From assembly GCA_907164885.2 (NCBI GenBank), contig OU015496.1:578221-642220 (forward strand): a stretch of 64,000 bases of DNA, read 5' to 3'. Below, piece by piece: positions 49,048-59,939 of the stretch (its first letter is position 1; every line of letters starts with the position of its first letter). The DNA is from Dolomedes plantarius. Lineage: Eukaryota; Arthropoda; Arachnida; Araneae; Dolomedidae. The notes beneath the pieces are model-generated. The model was not told the DNA's origin and did not search any database. It was given only the letters and a program-made list of their open reading frames with translations. The position numbers and the translations under genes were made by a program.

Positions 49048-49309
49048 TATATCTTTCTATTAAATACAACTGGCTTAGCCTGTGTAAGGAGAAAACTTCC
49101 GGGGAACATGGAACACCCTTTTGAATAAATCAACAAGAATAGCCATTTCCTTGCTTGGAGCAGTCGGCGTGGCCTATTACATGTTCTTGAAGCATCGCAT
49201 TTAATAATGTCATTTTTTCGATATATGTATACCCCACATTTATCCGTACGCTGAAATAAAATCAGTTGTCTTGACGAAATTTGCCCATACATCTCGATTT
49301 CTTTCTTCG

Positions 49310-49550
49310 AATACTTTATAATGGTACCACCATATAGTGTTGTTTGCCAATGCGGATCAATGGAAGCTTTCTCACTTAGCCGTGAGAATCGTGCCGGCAT
49401 CTGAAGGGATCATACCTTCTCTCACCCACTGACCCTCGTGGAAGAACTTTATTTTCTACGGATTTAACGTGCCCCTATCTGCCTAGACAAAAAGGTATTG
49501 AATAGAATCCCACTGGGTACACCTAATTCGAAACCCGGAGCGCAAACATT
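49310..49550 (-). mobile_element. tRNA-derived SINE, second copy
   Basis: Shares with 39395-39722 the blocks CGGATTTAACGTGCC, TATAATGGTACCAC and GAGGAACTTT/GAAGAACTTT in the same order. The head side shows CGGGTTTCGAATTAGG on the minus strand, a B-box-like string, but no A-box was found. The boundaries are approximate. Confidence 0.5.
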
Positions 49551-50090
49551 TCGCTATTTCAGGCTAAAAAAGAATAATATGAATTCAAAAGTTTGTATTG
49601 TTTTAGCTATCATGTCTACAAAAAATTCTTGCAATTTAGGCATTTGAGCTCTAATAGTACCTTTTGAAAAAAGAAGATAAAATGTCTCTTTGTACCAGGA
49701 CGATATAATATTTAGTGTAAAATATTTAGAGTACATTAGAAGAACATTATATGGATTATTATAAAAGCAATATTGTTGAAGAAAATAAGGGAAGCAAGAT
49801 TAAAGAAGTAATATAGTAGGAAATACACTCTATAACAAAACAAATATAGGCACCAAAATGAGTTGACCAATTCCGAAAATAAATTGCTGGATGTGAAGAA
49901 CGTGCACAGAATAAAAACAATTAACGTTTAGATTACGGGGCCCATTACTCCTATTCCCTCTTTAGAACGGGAAATTTCATACCCCGTTTGTAAGAGCGGC
50001 ATTAAGGTTGTTATATATATATAAAACGATAATTCTTGCTTTGTATTTTTGTTATTGATGTTCCAAATCAGAACGTTCTTTCTGGCACAC

Positions 50091-50091
<1 letters not shown>
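49551..50091. other. Spacer, nothing recognised
   Basis: AT-rich, with a short GC-richer part at 49930-50000. No frames with recognisable content. Confidence 0.5.

Positions 50092-50184
<93 letters not shown>
50092..50184. repeat. TA microsatellite
   Basis: Pure (TA)n broken once by an AATA step at about 50150. Confidence 0.9.
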
Positions 50185-50187
<3 letters not shown>

Positions 50188-50690
50188 CAGGCGTTGACTT
50201 AGCCTGCTATAAAATATCAATTTGCAGTCTTCTTCGTTTAACAGTACAAGGCACAGAGGGAAGGCAGACCTACTGAAGGAAATCACGTTAATCCAGTTTT
50301 CATGTTTATTTCTTCATCTGTCAGCAACCACTGATCCAAAATACCGTATATCTTAACGCTCGCCATTTTACCTCTCGCAGACCCGGCTAGCATGCGTCTG
50401 CACTCCACAACTTATTCCCGCGCTCTGCCTAATTCTAAGATTTCATTAACGGGTCCCCCCTTATGACGCATGCGCAAAGCACCACATGGAAAGTTCTGGA
50501 AGCTTTTATCCTTTTGTTTTCGCCAAACCCTGTGCATCTAAAAATAACTTTCCCCGATGGAACTTCAATCAACTTCAGTTAACCGAGGTCATTCTCCGAA
50601 ACGAAGAAAAACCCTTTTTTCCAACACGTTTTGCCAATGGTTCTAATGTTAAATTTCGCTATTTCTAGCCCCCTGTAATTTTTCAATTAA
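50185..50690 (-). other. Possible LTR remnant
   Basis: GC-richer than its surroundings. On the minus strand GGGGGGACCCGTTAATGAAA is followed by GCAGAGCGCGGGAATAAG, an ATG-bearing stretch and AATAAA at about 50310, which resembles an LTR leader. No terminal dinucleotides, duplication or internal region were found. Confidence 0.25.
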
Positions 50691-50699
50691 TGTTTTGAC

Positions 50700-51490
50700 A
50701 TCCGTACTTCGCTACGGAGTACATTCAAACTAAATGCAACGGTCAATGCATGCAATTAATGCCAAAAATATGTATAAATAAATTTATAATAATTACAACG
50801 ATCAATGTATGCAATTGATGTAAAAAAACGAAAAAATATATTTATAAAAAAATCGTAACGGATATTTTTATTGACAAAATAATGTAGAAGAAAATATTCG
50901 AATTAAATCTAATAGAACATACTAAAGAATATAGTACAGTTAATATAGTACAGTTTGAGGAACATATCTTTTACTGTATTTTAATATTTTTTTTGGATAA
51001 TGTCCGATCGTCTGCCACATTAGCAAGAAAATAAAAATTTGTTTTTTTTTTGTCTATTTAGTTGTTATGCACGTGACGATAAATTTATTTAAAGTACCTG
51101 AAAAAGAAATCACATGATCAGTTTTTAATAAATTAAATTCTGAAAATTAATCTTTAAAAATTCACCCAAAATCAGAAAATGGAGGTAAAGATTAAAAAAA
51201 TATTTCATTTTAAAGGAATTTTTATGATCTATCTCGTGATATAAATTTTATAACCCACGGATTATTATTTTAAATGCAAACTTTAAAAAAAATCACTAAA
51301 ACAGATTAAAAATTCAATTTTAAAATATCTAAGAATAATTTTTAAAAATTATTTCTTAGTGCACCCCTACGCTATAAGAAAAATCGCCATGCAAAATTTC
51401 AGCCCTTTAGATCCAGCGGTTTGGTCTGTGCGTTGTATGTCAGTCAGTCAATCAGTTAGTCAGTGAGTCATTCAGTTACGGAACTGTTTT

Positions 51491-51500
<10 letters not shown>
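50700..51500 (-). mobile_element. Helitron family 1, long subfamily, both tips decayed
   Basis: The hairpin region is reduced to ATCCGTACTTCGCTACGG, and no CTAG precedes it. The body includes the AATATAGTACAGTTAATATAG block shared with 1651-2241 and 55314-56120. The 5' tip merges into a TA microsatellite (51496-51670). Confidence 0.65.
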
Positions 51501-51565
<65 letters not shown>

Positions 51566-51581
51566 ATATATATATATATAT

Positions 51582-51620
<39 letters not shown>

Positions 51621-51637
51621 TACATATATATATATAT

Positions 51638-51669
<32 letters not shown>

Positions 51670-51670
51670 G
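51496..51670. repeat. TA microsatellite with CA/TG interruptions
   Basis: (TA)n with TGTG near 51562, ACACACAT near 51583 and a longer CACACACACACACA near 51638. Confidence 0.9.
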
Positions 51671-52123
51671 TGAGGCTAAAAATATGGGGGGCGATCGCGC
51701 GACCTTAAAACGCGATATTAGTAAAATATAGGATTAACAAGTCTGGGAGTTCAAATAAGCGGCATCAGATTTTGCAGTGAAAATAGAATTAATGGGTTCG
51801 ACTTGATTCGATTACTGAAGAACCACAGATTCTAAAGGGAAATTCCCCTTTTCATTATATAATCTTGGCGCATCTGTGGTTTGAGAGTCGAAGAGAAAGG
51901 AAATGCTGAGTTCAGCAAAAAGGTCCTCCGACATGACGAAATGAATAAGTAATGAACGTCACTAAGCGTTGGTTTTTAAAGTTGAAACAAAGAAAATCGG
52001 CAGAGCCATGGATAACTAGGGAATGGAAAGGACGTGTGCCGTAGGCGCACAGATTTAAAAATGGGTGGGGTTATTAAAAAGTAGTTTGATGCAGCTGAGT
52101 AAATTATTGGAATTTTAATAAAG
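51671..52123. other. Unclassified sequence upstream of a possible exon
   Basis: GGGGGGCGATCGCGCGACC near 51687 is GC-rich. The remainder is unremarkable. TTTAAAAATGGG (about 52051) and TTATTAAAAAG (about 52072) are weak TATA-like strings ahead of the open frame at 52124. Confidence 0.3.
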
Positions 52124-52303
52124 ATGTTTAGGATGCTCAATTGGAGTGTTTTTTTTGCCTGTTGTGTTAACATCTTGCTGTTTGATGCATTTATTAATGA
52201 TGAATGTCCTCGCCAACGGACCACCGACTGCCAAGTGAAAAATGATTCTCATGTTGTTTGCAATAATGTGTTAATAGGATTGGGCGTGAAGAATACCAAA
52301 TCC

Positions 52304-52395
<92 letters not shown>

Positions 52396-52444
52396 TTCAT
52401 TGTTGGGCCCGTATTCTTGGGATACATGCTATCCCATACCTTAA
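52124..52444 (+). CDS. Possible first exon of a small secreted protein
   Basis: ATG at 52124. Residues 1-23 (MFRMLNWSVFFACCVNILLF and on) are hydrophobic and look like a signal peptide. The following segment is polar, with three cysteines (DECPRQRTTDCQVKNDSHVVC). From about codon 62 the frame enters a TA microsatellite and then a TTAA MITE, so only the first 50-60 codons could be real and a splice donor would have to lie before 52300. I recognise no family. Chance open frames of this size are common in the window, and the signal-peptide character is the only reason to list it. Confidence 0.2.
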
Positions 52445-52447
52445 GGG
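52300..52447 (-). mobile_element. Relative of the TA-cored TTAA MITE
   Basis: The minus strand from 52447 reads CCCTTAAGGTATGGGATAGC and continues with ATGTATCCCAAGAATACG, as in 7317-7546, then a TA tract (about 52305-52392). TTAA is present at 52448-52451. The other end could not be placed. TTAA at 52270-52273 is a candidate. Confidence 0.55.
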
Positions 52448-52479
52448 TTAAAATTTCAGAACAATTGAATGATTTATTC

Positions 52480-53863
52480 CAGAGTTTGATTGTTTCAAAG
52501 GGAGAAATTCACAACGTCGTTGGTCCACCTCTGGCCCGGATGCAAGCTGTCACCCGGTGTTGCACACACTGATAAATTTCCCGAATGGTGCTCTGCGGTA
52601 TATCTCTCCAAATTGTGTCCAACTGTCGGGCTAGATCGGCAACATTTTGCGGTAGTTGCAATCGCCTTCCCATCACATCCGAAATGTTCTCTACGGGGGA
52701 GAGATCAGGTAACTTAGGTGGCTAAGTAAGTGGGCGGCGAGCTTGAAGAACATTAATATCAACCCGTGCCGTATGCGGCAGGTCATTAACTTGTTCAAAA
52801 GTAAGTCCGGGGTGGCGCAACAAAGGAACGGCAACAAAACGTGTCGCAGAATGTCGACTACTTACCGCTCGGCTGTAAGTGTGTCGGCCACTAATGGCTA
52901 CCAAAGGGGTGTGGCTATCAAAGGAAATGTCCCCCGCAGACCCTAATGCCCTGATGTGGACCTGTGTGGCTTACCAGAGTGAGGTCAGGACTGTCCTAGT
53001 CGTCTCCAGACATGCGTCCGGTGGTCGTGAGAACGCAGTTGAAAATGGGATTGGTCAGTAAAGATTATGGCCGTCCCGCACACGGAGCAACTCAAAAGAA
53101 ACTCATAACCGACTCTAATCACAAACCAGTCCGTGATGAGTCGTAACCTATGTAATTGAATGGAGCCACGCACACGGCGCAACTGGTTACAAACCCGTCA
53201 GCAACGCGTTTGTAATCAGTCGCAGGTGACTCAACGTGTCGAGTCGCCAGCAACTTCGGTCGCCAGTTTCTCTCGCGTTGTGCGTGTTATTACACAATCT
53301 ATGTTACAGCCGCTCTTTTGGCAAGCTGCCAAATGACGTACACGAGTCACGTGACTTCTGCCTAGCGATGAAATGAAATTCTAACGTTTTTTGTTGTATG
53401 GAATATGTGCGTCCATGTATACAGTCCATTTTTAAACGATTGATCAAAGACAATCTATTGTGACGATTTTTTAAAATAAATTAATTTCTGATAATAATTT
53501 AACTAAAAATAATGATGTTCTTCCTTCCATGACAGGTCGCAAACTATTGATTTGAATCACTTTTGAGTCGGCCCGTGTGGCGTCACTAAAGAGTTTGCAA
53601 CCGATAAGCAATTTCAGTCGCTAACCAGTTGAGTTTCCTTTGAGTCGCTCCGTGTGCGGACGGCCTATATGTCCCCAGTCAGCCCAGTTCCAAGTTGATC
53701 GAGTTAAGCACCACTGTATTCGGACTTGAAGGTGTACAGACGTGAGGGGTAAGCACTAAACATTAATCATTTGCATGATCAGTCAAAACAACTTTGCATA
53801 CGATATTTCATTGCAATCGGACAACTCCATCTTATTGCGTCAATTTTTCGCTATAGAGTGTAT
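52480..53863 (-). pseudogene. Fossil Tc1 transposase carrying a MITE
   Basis: Reading the minus strand: TWNWADWGH lies near 53680, then after the MITE (53069-53665) IIFTDQSHFQLRSHDHRTHV (first catalytic Asp, Glu changed to Gln). Further on come PGLTFEQVNDLPHTARV (QQDNARPHTARV decayed), LSPVENISDVMGRRL, and RVTACIRARGG near 52500. Frameshifts and stops occur throughout, and the N-terminal third is missing, because the sequence before 53740 is already terminal, non-coding element. The right tip is near 53860 (ACACTCTATAGCGAAAAATT inverted). It belongs to another Tc1 lineage than the 1409-bp copies. Confidence 0.75.
53069..53665. mobile_element. MITE with TAT target duplication
   Basis: Tips are GGCCGTCCCGCACACGGAGC and the inverted GGCCGTCCGCACACGGAGCG. 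Flanks are TAT at 53066-53068 and 53666-53668. Removing the element and one TAT restores the codons for W-G-H-I-I-F-T-D of the host Tc1 gene, which confirms the boundaries. The 3-bp duplication and GG tip suggest the Harbinger group, although TAT is not the usual TWA. Confidence 0.75.
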
Positions 53864-53886
53864 ATACGAAATATTATAATCGATTC

Positions 53887-54394
53887 TGTTACGAATTTCA
53901 GGAGTCTATGGCAATCTTGCGAAATATAAGAGTCAACGCCAAATTGGCGATGGATTTGGTGACTTTGCGAATTGTCGCCAAATTTTCGCCAACCTTCTAC
54001 ACCATTCTTGAAAGGTTTAGTGATTTCTAGCTGGTGACGGATAGAGGGCGCTTTCGAAGTCTATAAATATACCTGAGATTGGCATTAGAAGTCAGTATTA
54101 GAAGACCTTGGAGCTCTGACAAGTTGAAATACCTGAACCGGAACCTGGAAGTCAGTGTTCTTTTCTGCTGCGTATTGAATGTATCGAAAGTACGCTAGGC
54201 ATATATTGTATTGAAGAATCTGTTATCCTGACGTGTGTTTTTAGAGTTTTCTGTTGTATAGAAGGCAGTTGTTACGTGTTTTCTGTTAGTATTTATGTAT
54301 GTGCCTGAAGAATTTAGAGAATAATAAATTTTACTTAGTGTGCACTTTCTGAAGAGATTTTTATTCAATCCCATCGAACCCAGAAAACGGAACA
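53887..54394 (+). mobile_element. Probable solo LTR
   Basis: 508 bp starting TGTTACGAATTTC and ending ACGGAACA (TG...CA). TATAAATA lies at about 54063-54070 and AATAAA in TAATAAATTTTAC near 54323. No internal retroelement sequence follows. A direct target duplication was not found. Instead a block of about 20 bases, TATACGAAATATTAT, occurs on both sides (53863 and 54398). Confidence 0.5.
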
Positions 54395-54498
54395 ATATAT
54401 ACGAAATATTATCGAGCGTAATGTAAAATATATAAAATAAAGAGTAGAACAGTGTATTACAATATTTTATTTTCTACCAATTTTGGAAATAAAATATA

Positions 54499-55102
54499 CC
54501 GGGAGGGGAAAAAATCCGTATAAACTTTAAAAATTCATAAAAATCGGAAAAATAACCAAAATAAAAAAAAAGGTTTGCAGAGTTAGCATCGCAAAGTCAC
54601 GGGATTTGTTTTTGAGACAAGAAAAAAAAAAATAACTAAAAAAACAGCCGACAGGTGGCGCTGACTTACACAAGTCAAAGAAAAGATACGCAAATAACGA
54701 AAAGAATGTTTCTAAATCGTTTATTACAGCAGTAGGTGTTCCACGTGACCTCCACCACAGGGGATAAGGCATTGCAGGCTAGTCGCAAATCCAGCATCGC
54801 CAGAGTGCGGCAGGTCCGGATGTATACATGACACCTATCGGCGGATCACGGAACAACGGTGAACTGGTTGTGGATTAGGAGCGCGCGTTCTTATAACCGT
54901 CTCATTTGCATATTTCTACAGAATTCGATCGTACCAGCGCCACCTGTCGGCTGTTTTTTTAGTTATTTTATTCCTGTCTTTTAAATAATCCCGCGACCTA
55001 GCGATGCTAACCCTGCAAGCGTTTTTTTTTGTTTGTTATTTTTGTTATTTTTTTCGGTTTTCATGAATTTTTAAAGCTTATACAAACTTTTTGCCCGCCC
55101 GG
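54499..55102. mobile_element. Long-TIR mariner-type MITE
   Basis: TA (54497-54498, 55103-55104) flanks CCGGGAGGGGAAAAAATCCG and the inverted CCGGGCGGGCAAAAAGTTTG. The inverted arms extend about 170 bp and end at the paired CAGCCGACAGGTGGCGCTG / CAGCGCCACCTGTCGGCTG. The centre (54665-54940) keeps a piece of the parent transposase gene. Confidence 0.8.
54724..54794 (-). pseudogene. C-terminal remnant of a mariner-type transposase
   Basis: The minus-strand frame ends LIPCGGGHVEHLLL with a TAA at 54724-54726. The GGHxEHLL ending is characteristic of the C-terminus of some mariner/IS630-type transposases, and it sits where the gene end should be, just inside the long inverted repeat. Everything upstream of about 20 codons is deleted. 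Confidence 0.5.
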
Positions 55103-55313
55103 TAGTCGAAATCAATAACAAAGCAAAACAAATATCTTTAAGGAAGCAAAATTCAATGCATCTTTTGGAATTTTGATAAACATGAACTTAGTAGGCGAGG
55201 TACATTTAAAATCGGTTTCATCCTTCTGAAAACTTTTGAAACCGCGGTTTACAGGAAATAAATATTTTGGGGGGAATTTATTATGAATGATGCATATCGT
55301 ATTTTATATATAA

Positions 55314-55392
55314 CTAGCTTGAAAACCCGCACTTCGCTACGCAGTACATTCAAATTAAATACAATGGTCAATATATGCAATTAACGCAAAAA

Positions 55393-55434
<42 letters not shown>

Positions 55435-56120
55435 GACAATCAATGTAAACAATTGATGTAGAAAAAAACAAGAAAATATATTTATAAAAAATCGTAAGAG
55501 ATATTTTTATAGACAAAATAATGTAGAAGAAAATATTCAAATTAAATCTAATAGGACATACTGAAGAATATAGTACAGTTAATATAGTACAGTTTGAGGA
55601 ACATATCTTTTACTGTCTTTTAATATTTTTTTGGATAATTTCCAATCGTCTGCCGCATTAGCAAGGGAAAAAAATATTTTTTTGTCTATTTCATTGTTAT
55701 GGAAGTGACGATAAATTTATTTAAAGTACCAGAAAAAGAAATCACATGATCAGCATTTAGTAAATTAAATTCTAAAATTTAATCTTTAGAAATTCTCCAA
55801 AAATCAGAAAAGGGAGGTAAGGAGTGAAAAATAAATACCTTTAAAATAAAGGAATTTTTATGATCTTTCTCATGATAAAAATTGAATGACCCTCAGATTA
55901 TTATTTTAAATGCAAACTTAAAAAAAGTTACTAAAACAGCTTAAAAATTTCATTTTAAAAAATCTAAGCAGAATTTTTGAAAAATCTCTCTTAGTGCACC
56001 CCTGCACCATAAGAAGAATCTCCATGCAAAATTTCAGCCCTTTAGGTCCGGCGGTTTGGTCTGTGCGTTGTATGTCAGTGAGTGAGTCAGTCAGTTACGG
56101 AACTGTTTTATATATAAAGA
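55314..56120 (-). mobile_element. Helitron family 1, long subfamily
   Basis: CTAG at 55314-55317 after A, hairpin region CCCGCACTTCGCTACGC, internal TA tract 55393-55433, the AATATAGTACAGTTAATATAG block, and TC end at 56120 (TCTTTATATATAAAACAG) followed by T. Confidence 0.8.
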
Positions 56121-57226
56121 TGTTAGAAAAAGGTCAGAGTTATGTAAAAGAACAGACTGGGCTATACCACCGTAAAGTTAAACCAACATTACCATAACGT
56201 AAGAGCCATTAACGTACCATTAACGTAAGAGCCATTCGCAAAAAATAAAAAATCTAAAATGTCTGCCAGACAGTAAATTTACTCTTCCTTTTTTTTCCTG
56301 CTTTCCCTAGCATGAAACACTTTTAACCTTTTCGAGTTAGTTGGGATGCTGGAATTTCATTTTGTATTCCTTTTCAAACGCGACATTCTAAATATTCAAT
56401 ACTAAATAATCATTTTAAAAATTACTCTATTGATTTGATATACAGGGTATATCCATAATTTTTTATACTCATCCTAAAAGGTATAATAAGGTTATTTATT
56501 TAGAGGACATATTTTCGAAATATTCATATGCTTCTATGATTCACATTCACCTGTTATGAGTGATAAGGAAGAGGCTTAAAAAAACTTCTTTTTTAAAGAC
56601 TAATATTTCTCTAGAAAATAACACCGCATTTTTGTCTTTAAATTTCTAGTCAAATTTAAAGACAAAGTCAAATTTCGAGTCAAATTTTCTTCCGAACAGT
56701 ATAACGTAATCCGCTAACAAAAAGCGATTTTCAAACTGTAAAAATCATTCAAAAATGTATCAAAACATTATAAATAATGTTAATTTCCAAGGAATCTTTA
56801 AACGTTTTATACATTTTGGGTTGTTTAAAATTAAAAGTAGGATTTAATAAACATCCCCTGAATTTTAATTTCGAGCAAGACATAACCTTATTGTATCGTG
56901 TAAAACTATAAAAATGATAATGTTATTCTGCTTGGATGGTAGCTGTATATGTAAAAATGACTGTTAAAGCTTCTCTACAATTTTTTTCATATTTTAACTA
57001 CCTGTTTAGCTTTTAAAACAATTTGTTTTAAATCTTATAATTTTTTATTATTCTAGTCTGGATACCTTACTTGAGAGAATACCCAATTCGGAGATTTTTC
57101 ATTTTTTACGTACTCTGGCTTTCAACTCTGAAATTTAGCTTCTTTAATCTTGTATTTTATTACTATCGTTTTAAATATCTTCACACTTTATAGATGTTCC
57201 TTTCTTTTAGTTTCTATTCATTTTTA
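56121..57226. other. Spacer, nothing recognised
   Basis: AT-rich. TATACAGGGTATATCC at about 56440 resembles the ends of some arthropod MITEs, but no partner end was found. Confidence 0.45.
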
Positions 57227-57228
57227 TA

Positions 57229-57306
57229 CAGAGGCTGTTCGCACATTTTTTAGACGATTTAGGTAAGCGGTAATAAAAAATCGCTTGCTGCAAAAGAAAT
57301 AATCGC
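57229..57306 (+). mobile_element. DD41D mariner-type element, left-end fragment
   Basis: CAGAGGCTGTTCGCACATTT after TA (57227-57228) and collinear with 26127-26205 through GGTAAGCGGTAATAAAAAAT and GCAAAAGAAATAAT. The match stops near 57306. The rest is either deleted or hidden beyond the N run at 57418. Confidence 0.7.
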
Positions 57307-57417
57307 AAAGGCATAATCATAAAGGCAGAAACACATTGAAAAAAATAAAAATCAGTTACAAACACTTTTAAAATATGTCCGATAAATAGATTTTTTTATG
57401 TAAGCAATTGTTTCCAG

Positions 57418-57917
57418 NNNNNNNNNNNNNNNNNNNNNNNNNNNNNNNNNNNNNNNNNNNNNNNNNNNNNNNNNNNNNNNNNNNNNNNNNNNNNNNNNNN
57501 NNNNNNNNNNNNNNNNNNNNNNNNNNNNNNNNNNNNNNNNNNNNNNNNNNNNNNNNNNNNNNNNNNNNNNNNNNNNNNNNNNNNNNNNNNNNNNNNNNNN
57601 NNNNNNNNNNNNNNNNNNNNNNNNNNNNNNNNNNNNNNNNNNNNNNNNNNNNNNNNNNNNNNNNNNNNNNNNNNNNNNNNNNNNNNNNNNNNNNNNNNNN
57701 NNNNNNNNNNNNNNNNNNNNNNNNNNNNNNNNNNNNNNNNNNNNNNNNNNNNNNNNNNNNNNNNNNNNNNNNNNNNNNNNNNNNNNNNNNNNNNNNNNNN
57801 NNNNNNNNNNNNNNNNNNNNNNNNNNNNNNNNNNNNNNNNNNNNNNNNNNNNNNNNNNNNNNNNNNNNNNNNNNNNNNNNNNNNNNNNNNNNNNNNNNNN
57901 NNNNNNNNNNNNNNNNN
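57418..57917. other. Assembly gap of exactly 500 N
   Basis: Placeholder N run. Open frames that appear to cross it are meaningless. Confidence 0.99.
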
Positions 57918-59230
57918 CAAAGGCGATTGAAAGGTTCAGTAACCACCTCGACGAACTTAAACTTGGTATGTAAAGGCAATTTAAAGATGTTTGAATTTGA
58001 GGGTGTATGAGTGAATGATAAATCATTTTTCTACAAATTTGGCTTATGGGTGATATAACTTGCCGAGAAGGACTATTAGAGCTTAAATGATGGTACGAGG
58101 GTAAATTAGACTGGTATCTGCTGATTAAAACGGATTCAGAATTGCTGCAAACAGTCATGCCAATGCAATAGTGGGGCTGGAACCCACAGACTCTGCCACC
58201 CATGTCAACGCCTAGCTATACGGCCCTTGCCCGTCTTTTAAATATGATGGAGTAAGCAAATATGGTTTTGATAGTGGTGAAATACCCCAAAATTCTGGCA
58301 AAATAAAAATATATCCGCATTATATCCTAATACGTGGAAAATTATATTTAATTTATTGGCACTTTTCACTTCCTTATATCTTGTAGAATCAAGCTTTAGA
58401 TCTGTTAATAACATAATCAGCAAATGAGACACCGCCTGAATATTAACTGAAGGAGGAGGCGTTAGTTTTTTCCTTACAAAAATTGAACCGATATCAAATA
58501 TTTAGTCTCGCAACATCCGCCTCAATGGTCTCATTAATCAGTTATTAACGGAAATTTCTATAAACATGTTTTCACATTTAACTTTTTTATTTTCATCAAT
58601 TTAAGGAGACTCCCGCAACAGGCGCTGCATCAATCGAAAACCAAAATTCATTTTTAATTATTTATATATAAACAAAGTTAATTAGTAAATAAAAAGGTAA
58701 ATTTAAGTACATTCTTTTCACGAATCCTCCCCTCTAAAAATAACTTTGCACATGCGCTAAACAGAGTTACTGTGGCGTCGGTGGGCAGTAAGGAAAATTT
58801 TCCATCAACAAAGATACAAAAGTGGGCGGTAGGTATTAAAAAGGGTTGGTCTAAAAGATTGGAGGACATAACACTAATTCAGTTCGCAAAAACTGTATTT
58901 TAAGCATTAAGTTAAGGAGAAATTTTTAATTGCCGTATAAAAATGGTCCTTTACGATTATTTTTGTCAATATATTTTACTCTATTTTCTCTACCATTATC
59001 ACTTATTAATGATGCTTAAATCCGAGAATGGGCGGACATCCTATATTTTTTTATAATGCCTAAATGCATCGATCACGTCACCCAAGGCCTTGGTTCCCGA
59101 CCGGCGGTCAGAGAGAAACTAAGAAGTGGTCCAAGCAAAAAGGGTGATTAAAAATGAATGAGTTTCGTTGTTTCGAAACGACAACGAATTTTAGTAAATT
59201 TATTTTTAAACTGAGAGCCAAAAATATAAA
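57918..59230. other. Spacer with one tRNA-like sequence
   Basis: Apart from the tRNA-like block at about 58150-58235 nothing was recognised. A near-palindrome, TTCGTTGTTTCGAAACGACA, lies at about 59164. Confidence 0.45.
58150..58235 (-). other. tRNA-like sequence (tRNA pseudogene or SINE head)
   Basis: On the minus strand GTGGGTTCCAGCCCCAC forms a perfect T-arm (5-bp stem, 7-base loop, B-box GGTTCCAGCCC). About 45 bases upstream TATAGCTAGGCG resembles an A-box and D-arm. The acceptor arms (GGGCAAG and TATTGCA) do not pair, so it is not a functional tRNA. Confidence 0.35.
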
Positions 59231-59938
59231 TTGTTCCCAATTTTTTATTCAAAATCTAAAAATTGTTCCCAATTTTTTATTCAAAATCTAAAAATTGTTC
59301 CCAATTTTTTATTCAAAATCTAAAAATTGTTCCCAATTTTTATACAAAATCTAAAAATTATTCCCAATTTTTTTATTCAAAATCTAAAAATTGTTCCCAA
59401 TTTTTTTATTCAAAATCTAAAAATTGTTCCCAAATTTTTATTCAAAATCTAAAAATTGTTCCCAATTTTTTATTCAAAATCTAAAAATTGTTCCCAATTT
59501 TTTATTCAAAATCTAAAAATTGTTCCCAATTTTTTATTCAAAATCTAAAAATTGTTCCCGAATTTTTATTCAAAATCTAAAAATTGTTCCCGAATTTTTA
59601 TTCAAAATCTAAAAATTGTTCCCAAATTTTTATTCAAAATTTAAAAATTGTTCCCAAATTTTTATTCAAAATCTAAAAATTGTTCCCGAATTTTTATTCA
59701 AAATCTAAAAATTGTTCCCAAATTTTTATTCAAAATCTAAAAATTGTTCCCGAATTTTTATTCAAAATCTAAAAATTGTTCCCAATTTTTTATTCAAAAT
59801 CTAAAAATTTTTCCCGAATTTTTATTCAAAATCTAAAAATTGTTCCCGAATTTTTATTCAAAATCTAAAAATTGTTTCCAATTTTTAATTCAAAATCTAA
59901 AAATTGTTCCCAAATTTTTATTAAAAATCTAAAAATTC
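59231..59938. repeat. 32-bp minisatellite, about 22 units
   Basis: The unit TTGTTCCCAATTTTTTATTC plus AAAATCTAAAAA is repeated head to tail from 59231 to about 59938. Variants differ mainly in the T run after CCCAA/CCCGA. The period is not a multiple of three, so frames through it alternate, and no coding function is implied. Confidence 0.95.
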
Positions 59939-59939
59939 C

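Noticed and set aside
49029..49400. 123-codon minus-strand frame
   Set aside because: It covers the end of a pogo MITE and part of a SINE, with no protein motif.
56440..56500. TATACAGGGTATATCC as a MITE end
   Set aside because: No inverted partner was found within about 1 kb.
57352..58203. Open frames of up to 283 codons
   Set aside because: They run through the 500-N gap. Only a few codons on each side are real sequence.
59231..59938. Regular repeats that might suggest a CRISPR array
   Set aside because: The whole 32-bp unit is repeated with no unique spacers, in a eukaryotic setting. The same applies to 47943-48190.
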